Shown here piece after piece: positions 8,356 through 17,178 of a stretch of 64,000 nucleotides of DNA; position 1 is the stretch's first letter, and each line of letters starts with the position of its first letter. The position numbers were made by a program, and so were the translations under genes. The notes below the pieces were generated by a model. It searched no databases. It saw nothing but the letters and a program-made list of their open reading frames with translations, and was not told where the DNA came from. This DNA comes from SZAS-103 sp038226665 (lineage in GTDB: Bacteria; Pseudomonadota; Gammaproteobacteria; Xanthomonadales; Xanthomonadaceae), in assembly GCA_038226665.1 (NCBI GenBank), contig JBBRQI010000003.1:62001-126000 (forward strand). The letters are read 5' to 3'.

Positions 8356-9594
8356 CTACTGTTTCACGACTTCCACGCGCCGATTTTGCGCGCGTCCGAT
8401 CTCGGTATCGTTCGATGCGACTGGTTTGGTTTGGCCAAAACCTGTCGTCGTCATGCGATCCGCCGCGATTCCCGCAGCGACCAGAGCAGCCTTCACAGAA
8501 GCAGCGCGCCGCTGGCTGAGGTCGAGATTGTGCGCGGCTACACCGGTCGAATCGGTATGGCCTTCGATGCTCACGTGCCACGTTGGATTAGCCTTGAGCG
8601 CACCCAGCAATTCATCGACGGCCGGTTTTGCATCCGCACGCAAGTGGTCGCTATCGACATCGAAATTGATGCCGTAGATGCGCACGTGACCTTCGGCCGC
8701 AAGCTGGGTTGCAACGATGTTTCCACTCGCGGCTTTCGGATTCCAGTTCGGGCACGTACCGATCTTTTCGCTGGTTTTCTTGATGTCCCAGTCATCCCTC
8801 CACTCGTTATCGCCGCCGGACTCGTTCCACCATCCTTCGAAGCCCTTGCCGTCGCGCTTGAGCACCATGATGGCCGCGCCATGGAAGCCGGCGGCCTGGT
8901 ACCACGTGAGTTGCATGACGTGCGATTCCGCGCCGCCCTGGATGAGTCCATCGTTGTGTTCGTAGCAGCCGCTGAGCTGCGCGCCGTCCTGTTGCAGGTG
9001 AAAGTCGCCATAGTTGCCGCTGGCGTAGGTGCCGGAAAGGTTCGTCGGCAGCGGGGTCTGCGTGAGTTGCGTACCGAGCGCCCGAAACTCCATGAGTTCG
9101 GTGTACTCCGGATCACCGTTATTGCTCTTGATGACCAGCTTGATCCAGCGGCCAGCGCCAGGCTTGGCGATTTTGAAATGCTGTTTGTCCAGGCTCGGCT
9201 TGAGCATGACGCTCATCAACGACGTAAAACCTGCCGTCGCCGACATATCGGAAACCATCACATCGATGTCCTTTGCGCCGCGCACACCGCCATCGCCATC
9301 CACCGAGCCCGTGTCGAATTCCAGTGCATGGATCTCGGAACGTTCCGGCAACGAGATCACGATGTCGAATGGCCCAACCGCTCCCTTCTCGGACGCCCAA
9401 CCGGTCTGGGGATTCTCGTCGGTGATCCAGCGCGCTTCCCAGCTGCCGCCATATTCGGAACTGACGCTTTCGCGCAGCGCGCCGTTTGCGAATGCGCTGA
9501 CGTTGATGTCTGCCGAAGTCGGCGCGGGCGCAGCGTTGCTCGTGGCTGTGCCAAGCGCTAGAAGCGATGCAATCACAAACGCAGCTGCTTTCAT
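8356..9594 (-). CDS. OmpA-family protein with N-terminal discoidin-like domain
   Basis: Secreted/envelope protein of 412 aa. A signal peptide (MKAAAFVIASLLALGTATSNAA) is followed by a beta-sandwich region resembling F5/8-type C (discoidin) domains, with WITDENPQTGWAS and a later GRWIKLVIKSNNGD. The middle contains SGTYASGNYGDFHL and SGCYEHNDGL; the C-terminal OmpA/MotB peptidoglycan-binding domain (about residues 300-412) has IEGHTDSTG and LSQRRAASVKAALV. The domain combination suggests a peptidoglycan-tethered protein that binds carbohydrate or another ligand. It is divergent from the next gene, with only 60 bp between starts. Confidence 0.85.
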   Translation of the reverse strand: MKAAAFVIASLLALGTATSNAAPAPTSADINVSAFANGALRESVSSEYGGSWEARWITDENPQTGWASEKGAVGPFDIVISLPERSEIHALEFDTGSVDGDGGVRGAKDIDVMVSDMSATAGFTSLMSVMLKPSLDKQHFKIAKPGAGRWIKLVIKSNNGDPEYTELMEFRALGTQLTQTPLPTNLSGTYASGNYGDFHLQQDGAQLSGCYEHNDGLIQGGAESHVMQLTWYQAAGFHGAAIMVLKRDGKGFEGWWNESGGDNEWRDDWDIKKTSEKIGTCPNWNPKAASGNIVATQLAAEGHVRIYGINFDVDSDHLRADAKPAVDELLGALKANPTWHVSIEGHTDSTGVAAHNLDLSQRRAASVKAALVAAGIAADRMTTTGFGQTKPVASNDTEIGRAQNRRVEVVKQ

Positions 9595-9654
9595 CGATGT
9601 CTCCCTGAAGTCCGGGGTAGACTTTAGCCTGCTTCGTTGCGTTGGGGAATGCAG

Positions 9655-10464
9655 ATGCAGGTTTGCAAGTTGGGTTCATTGATCGCGGGCGTGGCTTTGC
9701 TGCTGAGTGCCGGCGTGGCGTATACGGCACCGCAACCAGCCGGAGTTTCCTATTACTCGGCAGGGTTGAGCGCGCAACTTTTCAGCGACATGCCGACATG
9801 GCCGGCATCTGCGGATCTGGCGCGCACCGGCATCGAAGCCGCCGCGCGGTTTGTGCCCAAGGAGGAAACTGCTGCCAAACGTGCGGACGCCGATTCGCGC
9901 ATGGCGGCTGCCGCGATGCTGCGCGATCCTGAAGCCGTGGACAGGGATCCCAGCACCCAAGGCGTTGCCGCATGGGAACAGTTGATCGCAAGCAACGATT
10001 CAGTCAATCCCGACAACGCCAGGATCGATGTGCTGATCAAGCGCATGGACGACATCGCTGACAACTACCACGAACAGCATGAGCAGCACGAGATGAGCTT
10101 CAAGCAGCAAGTCGACCTTCACATGACAAGCTGCGCACAGGTCCGGCAAGTTGCTGCTGAACATACCAACGCCCAGTACGCGATTGCACAAGGCGAGAAC
10201 GCGGCGTTGCGGGGCGTCTACTTCCAGATGCAGGGCGTCATTCGCTCGATCCTCGCCCGCGAGGCGCGCTGGGCGCTTGCGTACAAAGGGTTGTCGCAAC
10301 CACGCCAGATCAGCAATCAGGGCACGATAGCGGATCGCCAGAACGAAACGATCACCGCGATTCACCTCATATCGCAGCTGGTAGGATCACGGCTGGAAAG
10401 TGAGATTGAACCCTGGGTCGTCGCGCACGACAAGCTCAAAGAGCCAAGTACCTGTGCCAATTGA
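9655..10464 (+). CDS. Hypothetical secreted protein, helical
   Basis: Unrecognised protein of 269 aa from ATG 9655, which has GGGGA six bases upstream; ATG 9649 and TTG 9637 are alternatives. A signal peptide (MQVCKLGSLIAGVALLLSAGVAYTA) leads into a polar, alpha-helical body with a His/Glu-rich stretch YHEQHEQHEMSFKQQVD and only a few cysteines (one in the TSCAQ segment, one near the C-terminus). The composition suggests a coiled-coil periplasmic protein. It is divergent from the OmpA-like gene and could share control with it. No function is proposed. Confidence 0.7.
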   Translation: MQVCKLGSLIAGVALLLSAGVAYTAPQPAGVSYYSAGLSAQLFSDMPTWPASADLARTGIEAAARFVPKEETAAKRADADSRMAAAAMLRDPEAVDRDPSTQGVAAWEQLIASNDSVNPDNARIDVLIKRMDDIADNYHEQHEQHEMSFKQQVDLHMTSCAQVRQVAAEHTNAQYAIAQGENAALRGVYFQMQGVIRSILAREARWALAYKGLSQPRQISNQGTIADRQNETITAIHLISQLVGSRLESEIEPWVVAHDKLKEPSTCAN

Positions 10465-10674
10465 GGATGATGCGCGCATGCAACGCCACAACGATTTCCA
10501 TTCGAGTCTCGGCATGACCACGATCATGGCGCCGCGCGTGCACAGCTCGGTGGATTCAAAGATGCGTCGCGCGGTCCGGTCGGTGCAGGCGCCGCGGCAA
10601 TACAGGTCGATCATGAAGCGTTTCCCTCGTGCGTCGAGAGTTACTCACCCGTTTTTCGATTTGACGCTGTTTCA

Positions 10675-12459
10675 TCAGAATATCGCGACATCCGGTTCCA
10701 TCAACGGCGCGCAACCGGCACGCACCTGAGCGATCAGCGACGCGCTCTCGGGATACAGTTTCGCGAAATAAAAGCGCGCCGTGCTGAGCTTGGCCTTGTA
10801 GAACGGATCACCGCTGTCGAGTTTCCTGATCGCAACGCCAGCGGAATTGCACCAGGAGAACGAGAACACGAGGTGTCCGATCACGCGAAGATATGGGACA
10901 GCGGCAGCGCCGACCTCGTCTGGATTCTTCGATGCCTTCGCGGCGAGTTCGGCAGTGAGTCTTAGCACTTCGTCCAGCAACGCAACGAGTGGTGCGGTGA
11001 ACTCCTGCATCGCCGGATTTTCGTTGTGGGCCGCGACCGCGTCGTGGATGATCCTGCCGAACATCGCGAGCTTGCTACCGTCGTCGGCGAGTACCTTGCG
11101 GCCGAGCAGGTCGAGCGCCTGCACGGTGTTCGTGCCTTCGTAGATCATGTTGATGCGCGCATCGCGGACGTATTGTTCTACGCCCGACTCGGCGATGTAG
11201 CCGTGGCCGCCATAGACCTGCATCGCGAGCGTCGTCGATTCGTAGCCGTTGTCGGTGATGAATCCCTTGACGACCGGAGTGAGCAAGGCGACGAGATCGG
11301 CGTTGTCGCCGCGTGCCTGCGCGTCCGGATGATAGTGCTCGCGATCGATCGCGAGACCCGCCCAGTAGGTGAAGGTGCGTGCTGCTTCAACGTAAGCTTT
11401 CTGCGTGAGCAACATGCGGCGTACGTCGGGGTGGCAGATGATCGGGTCGGCGGGCTTGTCGTCCGCCTTTGCGCCTGTCAGCGAGCGACCCTGGATGCGA
11501 TCCTTCGCGTAGGCCAGCGAATTCTGGTATGCGACTTCGGCGAGTCCGAGCGATTGCATGCCGACGCCGAGGCGCGCGCTGTTCATCATCACGAACATCG
11601 CGTTGAGTCCGCGATTGGGTTCGCCGACCATCCAGCCGCTCGCGCGATCGAGGTTGATCACGCAGGTCGCGTTGCCATGAATGCCCATCTTGTGTTCGAT
11701 CGAACCGCAGGCGACGCCGTTGCGCAAGCCGGCATCGCCATTCGCATCCGGCAGGAATTTCGGCACCACGAACAGCGAAATTCCCTTGGTACCCGTGGGT
11801 GCGTCGGGCACGCGCGCAAGTACGAGGTGGATGATGTTCCGTGACAGGTCGTGTTCACCGGAAGAGATGAAAATCTTGGTGCCGGTGATCGCATACGAGC
11901 CGTCGCCGTTCGGGTCGGCCTTGGTTCGCAGCAGACCGAGATCGGTGCCGCTGTGCGCTTCGGTCAGGCACATGGTTCCGGTCCATTCGCCAGACACGAG
12001 CTTGGGCAGGTACAGATGCTTCAACTCCGGCGTGCCGAATGCGGACAGTGCGTTGTACGCGCCGTGTGACAGCCCCGGATACATCGCCCACGCCTGGTTC
12101 GCGGAGTTCATCATTTCCATGAAGGCACCATGCACGACGTGCGGCAATCCTTGTCCGCCGAATTCGGTAGCCGCGCCAAGCGAAGGCCAGCCCCCGTCGA
12201 CGAATTGTCGATACGCTTCCTTGAAACCCGTCGGCGTCGTCACGTTGCCGTTGTCGAATTTGCAGCCTTCGCGATCGCCGACCTGGTTCAACGGGAACAG
12301 GACTTCCGCGCAGAACTTGCCGCCTTCCTCGAGTACGGCATCGATCATGTCGCGATCGATCGCGGCGTACGGCGTCAGCTTGCGCAGGGCGTTCTCGACA
12401 CCCAGCAGTTCGTGCAGGACGAACTGCATGTCGCGCAGGGGCGGAGTGTAATGCGGCAT
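10675..12459 (-). CDS. Acyl-CoA dehydrogenase (DmdC/FadE-like, with C-terminal extension)
   Basis: Flavin-dependent acyl-CoA dehydrogenase of 594 aa, in the long subgroup with an additional C-terminal domain (often annotated 3-methylmercaptopropionyl-CoA dehydrogenase-like). Motifs seen are MCLTEAHSGTDLGLLRTKA (FAD/substrate region), ITGTKIFISSGEHDL and the C-terminal QVYGGHGYIAESGVEQYVRDARI with YEGTNTVQALDLLGRK. ATG 12459 follows GGAGATCACC at good spacing. It lies downstream of the TetR-type regulator on the same strand, 83 bp away, and may be co-transcribed with it. The likely role is the first step of fatty acyl-CoA beta-oxidation; chain-length preference is unknown. Confidence 0.9.
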   Translation of the reverse strand: MPHYTPPLRDMQFVLHELLGVENALRKLTPYAAIDRDMIDAVLEEGGKFCAEVLFPLNQVGDREGCKFDNGNVTTPTGFKEAYRQFVDGGWPSLGAATEFGGQGLPHVVHGAFMEMMNSANQAWAMYPGLSHGAYNALSAFGTPELKHLYLPKLVSGEWTGTMCLTEAHSGTDLGLLRTKADPNGDGSYAITGTKIFISSGEHDLSRNIIHLVLARVPDAPTGTKGISLFVVPKFLPDANGDAGLRNGVACGSIEHKMGIHGNATCVINLDRASGWMVGEPNRGLNAMFVMMNSARLGVGMQSLGLAEVAYQNSLAYAKDRIQGRSLTGAKADDKPADPIICHPDVRRMLLTQKAYVEAARTFTYWAGLAIDREHYHPDAQARGDNADLVALLTPVVKGFITDNGYESTTLAMQVYGGHGYIAESGVEQYVRDARINMIYEGTNTVQALDLLGRKVLADDGSKLAMFGRIIHDAVAAHNENPAMQEFTAPLVALLDEVLRLTAELAAKASKNPDEVGAAAVPYLRVIGHLVFSFSWCNSAGVAIRKLDSGDPFYKAKLSTARFYFAKLYPESASLIAQVRAGCAPLMEPDVAIF

Positions 12460-12542
12460 GGTGATCTCCTGGAACGAGCCGGACGCCTAGGATATCGCTG
12501 AGCGATGCCGGCGCGAGCAGGGAATGTGGAAAAGCGATACAG

Positions 12543-13205
12543 CTAACCCTCACGCCAACGCATTGCGCCGAGGAAAACCAGACGCAGTTGGCGCACGAAG
12601 TTCTCCACCAGTTCGCGTTCCTGCTTGGGTCGGTTTTTCGGCAAATCGAGGATGTCGGACGCGGCGTTGAGCATCGTGGTGACGACGAGGCCGCAGATCA
12701 TCTGCATGGTGGCGCTGGACAGGTCGGGCAGGGTGCCGAGCGCGCGCATGTCCTGCGCCATCTCGGATGCGAAATGGCTTTCCTCAGTGCGGATCGCATC
12801 GCGCAACAGGCGCGATCCGCCGCCGCGCTCGCTCGCGATGAAGCGGAACACGAGGCTGCGTTCCTCGACGAAGCGTTTATAGATCAACACCGACCCGCGT
12901 AGCATGTGCGTTGGCGGAATGCCGTCGCGACGCGCCTCGCGCAGCAGACGTCGCAAGGCGGCCCCGCCCATTTCGACCAGAGCGAGGCCGAGTTCGTCGA
13001 GGTCGCGGTAGTGGCGGTAGAAGGCGGCGGGAACAATGCCGGCCTCGCGCGCGATCTCGCGCAGGCTTAATGACGAGAATCCCCGGCCCTCGCCGATCAG
13101 CGCGAGCGCCGCATCGATCAAGCGCTGGCGCGTGCGTTCTTTCTGCTCGACGCGTGTGGTCGGGACGTCGGTTGCGCTACGCGCGGGCGCTTTGCTAGCT
13201 GGCAC
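12543..13205 (-). CDS. desT: TetR-family regulator, DesT/FabR-like
   Basis: One-component repressor of 220 aa with an N-terminal TetR helix-turn-helix (SLREIAREAGIVPAAFYRHYRDLDELGLALVE). FabR/DesT family members sense the balance of saturated and unsaturated acyl-CoAs and control desaturation. The GTG start at 13205 is preceded by GGAG at six-base spacing. It is divergent from desC-desB, exactly the desT/desCB arrangement of Pseudomonas aeruginosa, and a perfect palindrome lies between the two. The symbol rests on this synteny and similarity; FabR is the alternative name. Confidence 0.82.
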   Translation of the reverse strand: MPASKAPARSATDVPTTRVEQKERTRQRLIDAALALIGEGRGFSSLSLREIAREAGIVPAAFYRHYRDLDELGLALVEMGGAALRRLLREARRDGIPPTHMLRGSVLIYKRFVEERSLVFRFIASERGGGSRLLRDAIRTEESHFASEMAQDMRALGTLPDLSSATMQMICGLVVTTMLNAASDILDLPKNRPKQERELVENFVRQLRLVFLGAMRWREG

Positions 13206-13305
13206 AGGGTTCTCCAGTGATCAGGCGCGCCGCCAGGAGGCTGAACGCAAAGTATAGGCTGCCGAGTCGTTTGCGGGATTGGAGTGGAAACTCAACATGA
13301 ATTAG

Positions 13306-13321
13306 GTGAACATATGTTCAC
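13306..13321. promoter_or_regulatory. Palindromic operator upstream of desC
   Basis: Perfect 16-bp palindrome GTGAACATATGTTCAC in the desT-desC intergenic region, about 20 bp before the desC start and 100 bp from the desT start. A TetR-type dimer would fit it, and its position suits repression of desCB. A near copy, TGAACAGATGTTCA, lies inside desC at 14211-14224. Confidence 0.7.
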
Positions 13322-13341
13322 TCTAAGTGAGAATGCGGCCG

Positions 13342-14439
13342 ATGACTACTTCATTATCCCAACCCAGGGACAGCCATTCGCGCGTGCGCCGATTCTGGCG
13401 GCATCCGTTGTTGGCGCCATTCAATCAGCCCGAGGCATGGAATCGCATCGCAGCAGTGGTGAACCCAGCGTGGTCGCTGAGCGAGCCACGTGCACGCGTC
13501 GTACGCGTGGTCGACGAAGCACCCGGTGTGAGGAGTCTCTGGCTCAAACCCAACAAACGTTTCGGCAATTTTCGACCGGGCCAGCATGTGCTGCTGGAAC
13601 TCGAAATCAATGGCGCGCGCCATGCGCGTTGCTTCAGCGTGTCGAATGCGCCGCGCAGTAATGGCTTGCTGCGGTTGACCATCAAGCGCAAGGACAACGG
13701 CCCGGTATCGACTGCCGCGCACGCATTGCAGACGGGGCAGGTCGTGCGCCTTGGCATGGCACAAGGCACATTTGCCCCAAGTGCGACTAGCGGCAAGTTG
13801 CTGTTGCTTGGCGCGGGCAGCGGCATGACGCCGATGCTGTCGGTATTGCATGGACTCGCCAACCAAGGCTTGACTCGCGACGTGATGTTGCTGCAATGCG
13901 GTCGATCAGCAGCCGACATGCTCTTTGCGGGCGAGTTGTTGGAGCTGTCGGCGCGCATGCCGCAGCTGCGCGTGCATCTGCATGCCACTGCATCGCAAGG
14001 TCGACTGGATGCCAAGAAAATAGCCGCGCTTGTACCCGACTGGAGCGAACGTGAAACCTTGCTCTGCGGTCCGGATGGATTCATGCGCGTCGTCGAGACG
14101 ATGTATGCGGATGCTGGCGTTGGTGATCGCCTGCTGAGCGAAAGCTTTGGCCGCCGCGCCGCACCGTTCGCTCCGGATGCAAGCTCTCATGCCGTGATTC
14201 ATGGGAATCATGAACAGATGTTCACTGTATTTGCTGGCCAGAGCCTGCTCGATGGCGCCGAGGCTGCAGGTCTTGCGCCGCGTTTCGGGTGCCGGCGCGG
14301 AATCTGCCGTACCTGCCAATGCCGCAAACGCAGCGGCACGGTCTTGAACCTGCTGACCGGCCACATCTCGGGGCCGGGTGACGAACTGATTCAACTTTGC
14401 ATCTCCACTCCACAAAGCGCTGTCGAACTGGCGCTGTGA
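13342..14439 (+). CDS. desC: Ferredoxin-NADP reductase-type oxidoreductase partner of the desaturase
   Basis: Electron-transfer flavoprotein of about 365 aa. An FAD-binding barrel (FRPGQHVLLELEINGARHARCFSVSNAP) is followed by the NAD(P) domain (LLLLGAGSGMTPMLSVL, ETLLCGPDGFM) and a C-terminal plant-type 2Fe-2S ferredoxin domain with CRRGICRTCQC and a later cysteine in QLCIS. It supplies electrons from NAD(P)H to the acyl desaturase encoded next. ATG 13342 is used; GTG 13327 and ATG 13333 are in frame upstream. The pair matches P. aeruginosa desC-desB. The operator-like palindrome overlaps its 5' leader. Confidence 0.88.
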   Translation: MTTSLSQPRDSHSRVRRFWRHPLLAPFNQPEAWNRIAAVVNPAWSLSEPRARVVRVVDEAPGVRSLWLKPNKRFGNFRPGQHVLLELEINGARHARCFSVSNAPRSNGLLRLTIKRKDNGPVSTAAHALQTGQVVRLGMAQGTFAPSATSGKLLLLGAGSGMTPMLSVLHGLANQGLTRDVMLLQCGRSAADMLFAGELLELSARMPQLRVHLHATASQGRLDAKKIAALVPDWSERETLLCGPDGFMRVVETMYADAGVGDRLLSESFGRRAAPFAPDASSHAVIHGNHEQMFTVFAGQSLLDGAEAAGLAPRFGCRRGICRTCQCRKRSGTVLNLLTGHISGPGDELIQLCISTPQSAVELAL

Positions 14440-14471
14440 CTTCGAGGCCTGCACATGTTCGAGAAATTGCA

Positions 14472-15557
14472 ATGATCACGAAAACCCGCATGGACACCGA
14501 GACGCTCGCGCGCTTCGAGGCTGAAATCGATGCACTGCGCCTCGAAGTGCTTGCCGATATCGGCGAACGCGACGCGCGCCATATCCACCGCATGCGCCAC
14601 ATCGTGCAGGGCCTGGCAATTTCCGGCCGCGGGTTGTTGATGTTCGGCGTTGGCCCGATCAGCTGGGTCGGAGGCGTCATCGGGCTCGCTCTCGCGAAGA
14701 TCATCGAGAACATGGAGGTCGGCCACAACGTGATGCACGGCCAGTACGACTGGATGAACGATCCATCGCTGCATTCGCAGACCTACGAGTGGGACATCGT
14801 CTGCGATGGCGATCATTGGCGGCATTCGCACAACGTGGAGCACCACAACCACACCAACATCATCGGCAAGGATCACGATTTCGGCTACGGCATGCTGCGC
14901 CTGAGCGAACAGCAGAGGTGGTCGAAATACAATTTGTTGCAGCCGTTGTGGTACCTGCTGCTAGCGATGAATTTCCAATGGGGCGTCGCGGTTCACGACA
15001 TCAAGATCGGCCGTTTCGTGAAAGGCCGCATGAAGAAGGACGAATTCCGCGAACGCATGCGCCCGTTCCTGCGCAAGGCCGGCCGCCAGTTGTTCAAGGA
15101 CTACGTGCTGTTCCCGGCGCTGGCCTTCTGGCAATGGCCGCGCGTGTTGCTTGGTAACCTTGTCGCAAACGGAATCCGCAACCTGTGGACCAACGCGATC
15201 ATCTTCTGCGGGCACTTCACCGAGAACGTGCAGACCTACACGATGAAGGAGGTCGCCAACGAAAACAGCGGCCAGTGGTATCTGCGGCAGATCCACGGAT
15301 CAAGCAACCTTGAAGGCAGTCGAATCTTTCACCTGCTGACCGGACAACTCAGCCGCCAGATCGAGCACCACCTGTTTCCGGATTTGCCGGCGACGCGCTA
15401 CGCCGAAATGGCCCCGAAGGTGCGTGACATCTGCGTGCGTTACGGCGTGCACTACAACTCGGGAAGTTTCTGGAAGCAGTACGCGGGCGTGCTTGGGCGC
15501 TTGTTCCGGCATGCCTTGCCAACCAGGCGTCGATCGGGCGCAGTGCAGGCCGCATAA
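14472..15557 (+). CDS. desB: Membrane fatty acid desaturase (acyl-CoA delta-9 type)
   Basis: Integral-membrane di-iron desaturase, 361 aa from ATG 14472. All three histidine boxes are present: GHNVMHGQYDW (HxxxH), HWRHSHNVEHHNHTN (HxxHH type) and QIEHHLFPDLPATRY. It introduces double bases into acyl chains for membrane fluidity, using electrons from DesC, which is encoded 32 bp upstream. With the divergent desT this forms an unsaturated fatty acid homeostasis locus. A frame extension upstream into desC is not credible as coding. Confidence 0.9.
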   Translation: MITKTRMDTETLARFEAEIDALRLEVLADIGERDARHIHRMRHIVQGLAISGRGLLMFGVGPISWVGGVIGLALAKIIENMEVGHNVMHGQYDWMNDPSLHSQTYEWDIVCDGDHWRHSHNVEHHNHTNIIGKDHDFGYGMLRLSEQQRWSKYNLLQPLWYLLLAMNFQWGVAVHDIKIGRFVKGRMKKDEFRERMRPFLRKAGRQLFKDYVLFPALAFWQWPRVLLGNLVANGIRNLWTNAIIFCGHFTENVQTYTMKEVANENSGQWYLRQIHGSSNLEGSRIFHLLTGQLSRQIEHHLFPDLPATRYAEMAPKVRDICVRYGVHYNSGSFWKQYAGVLGRLFRHALPTRRRSGAVQAA

Positions 15558-15903
15558 AGGCCACCCAGAGCGCGCCAAGCCTCCTGTATCAATAGCGACC
15601 GGTTCACAAGAAGGGCAGAGGTTTTGTTCTCGACGCTGGCGCTGCGCTTGCGATGTGAATAGTTTGTATCAGCCCATATTCCCATCTTCGCTATTCAGCA
15701 AAGATAGGCACTATGAAATTGCTGGCCGACGCCAGGTAGAAAGATGTTCCGAGCACTGCACGGTCCATTGTGGATGACACGCCCAAAGCGGTCTTCGATT
15801 TGCCGGCGTCCATTGGCAGAATGATCCCGATTGATTCTTCCTCGCAAAAAAAATGGGCACGTGAACGTGCCCATCGAGCCAGCAAACTCTCAGAGGATCT
15901 GGC
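15558..15903. other. Intergenic region between desB and the glycine-zipper gene
   Basis: About 350 bases between convergent genes. The only element recognised is the intrinsic terminator near 15845-15875 belonging to the - strand gene. Short open frames here show no family resemblance and no ribosome binding sites; nothing else is called. Confidence 0.6.
15845..15875 (-). terminator. Rho-independent terminator of the glycine-zipper gene
   Basis: Perfect 9-bp stem ATGGGCACG/CGTGCCCAT with a TGAA loop (15853-15874). On the - strand it is followed by a run of seven T (15846-15852). It lies just beyond the stop of the gene ending at 15904. Confidence 0.88.
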
Positions 15904-16392
15904 TTATGCCACGGAGTTGTCCACCCTCTGCCATGCTGCACGCGAAGCATCGCGCGCCTGATCCCAATTCAGGCGCGACGCGCCCCTGGCCTTCTGCCAA
16001 TCCGATGCAAGGCGCGGCTCGGCCTTGTCCCACGAAAGATCGCGGTATTCATTGCGGCCCATGAACCCGGCGCGATACGCAGGTGCGTAATCGTCGTAGG
16101 TGTACTGGCTGTTGTAGTAAGGTTCCTTGCCGTAGGCACTGCGCCAATAGGTTTCTTCCACTGTCGGGTTGATGGCTTCGCCTGCACTGTGGCCGGCGGC
16201 TGCACCGACAATCGCACCTACAACGCCGCCCACGACCGTTCCGACAGGACCGGCCAGCGAACCAGCGGCTGCGCCAGCGGCAGCGCCACCGAGAGTACCC
16301 ACCCCAGTGCCAACCGGATGCGAACCCGGAGCGCCCGTGATCGGATCGCGATTCATGGCTTGGGCTTCTGTTTTCTCGTTTTGATCCTTCAT
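15904..16392 (-). CDS. Glycine-zipper domain protein, stress-associated
   Basis: Small protein of 162 aa with a hydrophilic N-terminus (MKDQNEKTEAQAMNRDPITG), then a glycine-zipper segment of repeated GxxxG (GVGTLGGAAAGAAAGSLAGP, continuing VGGVVGAIVGAAAG) that can form a membrane-inserted hairpin, then an acidic/aromatic C-terminus rich in Tyr and Trp. The start is well supported by AGGAG six bases before ATG 16392. Similar proteins occur beside general stress genes in Proteobacteria, and here hemerythrin and catalase follow nearby. No enzymatic motif; function unknown. Confidence 0.75.
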   Translation of the reverse strand: MKDQNEKTEAQAMNRDPITGAPGSHPVGTGVGTLGGAAAGAAAGSLAGPVGTVVGGVVGAIVGAAAGHSAGEAINPTVEETYWRSAYGKEPYYNSQYTYDDYAPAYRAGFMGRNEYRDLSWDKAEPRLASDWQKARGASRLNWDQARDASRAAWQRVDNSVA

Positions 16393-16761
16393 GGTGTACT
16401 CCTAAGTTGTTGGAATGGTCTTGCGTGTTGCTTGTTATCACGATAGTTATGCAGCCACGCAGGAGTCGCATATCGCTTTTGACGAACCGCGTTCCCCGCA
16501 GCAACTATTGCTCGCGCACAATGAATCGATTGCTAACTCTTGATAAACGGAATAACAATTCGTTAAGAATCGAACAATTCGTTAAGAATCGAACAATAAA
16601 TCTGCATCATCCATGCGCAAGATGCACATGCCTTGAATCGCCGGGTCATCGCGCCGAAAATCAACGCAGCGACTAATCGCTGATGTCGATCTCATTGCGG
16701 AACGCACCACCACTGCTGTTCTTTTGATGATTGCTTCTGCACTGACTGACAGAGGAACACC
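16393..16761. other. Divergent intergenic region with tandem repeat
   Basis: About 370 bases between the glycine-zipper gene (-) and the phasin-like gene (+); it must contain both promoters. It is clearly more AT-rich than its surroundings around 16530-16600 and holds a 19-bp direct repeat described separately. No RNA gene recognised. Confidence 0.6.
16557..16594. repeat. Two adjacent copies of a 19-bp unit
   Basis: The unit AATTCGTTAAGAATCGAAC occurs twice without a gap (16557-16575 and 16576-16594), followed by AATAAAT. Inside each copy TTCG and CGAA flank TTAAGAAT, giving weak dyad symmetry. It may be a regulatory site or a simple duplication. Confidence 0.85.
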
Positions 16762-17178
16762 ATGCCGCGCAAACCAAATTCCGCAGCTACATTGGCCGCG
16801 CACGTCGCCGCGATTGCGCTGGCCGCACCGCAAGTCGTTTTTGCACGTACTGCACGAATGACGGCGGCTGGCGCAATGCCATCACCTCGCGATCGGCGCG
16901 AGTTCGAGTTGATGCATACGGAAAAGCTCGCCGCTTTTGGCGATGGCTGGCTGGCGATGTGCGCCGAAGCGATACGCATCCAGCAGAATGCTGCCCTGTC
17001 GATGTGGAATCCGTCGATGTGGAATCCATGGAGGACGCAATCGTCGAACATCCCCAGGCTCTTCTCACCCGGAGCATTGACGCGCGACGTGTTGGCGGTC
17101 ACGTGCATGGGAATCGCACCGGTGCGCCGCAAGGCGGTCGCCAATGCCAAGCGGTTGGGCAAGGTCAAAAGACGCTGA
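16762..17178 (+). CDS. Phasin-like (polyhydroxyalkanoate granule-associated) protein
   Basis: Protein of 138 aa resembling small phasin-family proteins of Xanthomonadales-type bacteria: the stretch FELMHTEKLAAFGDGWLAMC with QNAALSMWNP is typical of that group. It is helical, without signal peptide, with a basic C-terminus. An internal 15-bp tandem duplication (near 16999-17028) repeats SMWNP and probably arose recently. The start follows AGAGGAACACC. Phasins coat polyester granules, but no synthase gene is in the window, so the role is tentative. Confidence 0.6.
   Translation: MPRKPNSAATLAAHVAAIALAAPQVVFARTARMTAAGAMPSPRDRREFELMHTEKLAAFGDGWLAMCAEAIRIQQNAALSMWNPSMWNPWRTQSSNIPRLFSPGALTRDVLAVTCMGIAPVRRKAVANAKRLGKVKRR

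Noticed and set aside
8245..9561. 438-codon open frame opposite the OmpA-like gene
   Set aside because: Longer than the real gene but without any family motif or ribosome binding site; it is the usual high-GC antisense frame of a coding region.
10435..10614. Short - strand frame beginning MIDLYCRG, reminiscent of nitrous oxide-stimulated promoter (YgbA-like) proteins
   Set aside because: The resemblance ends after a few residues and the expected later cysteines are missing in all frames; too weak to annotate even as a remnant.
15691..15885. 64-codon - strand frame between desB and the glycine-zipper gene
   Set aside because: It spans the terminator hairpin, has no Shine-Dalgarno sequence and no similarity I can recognise.
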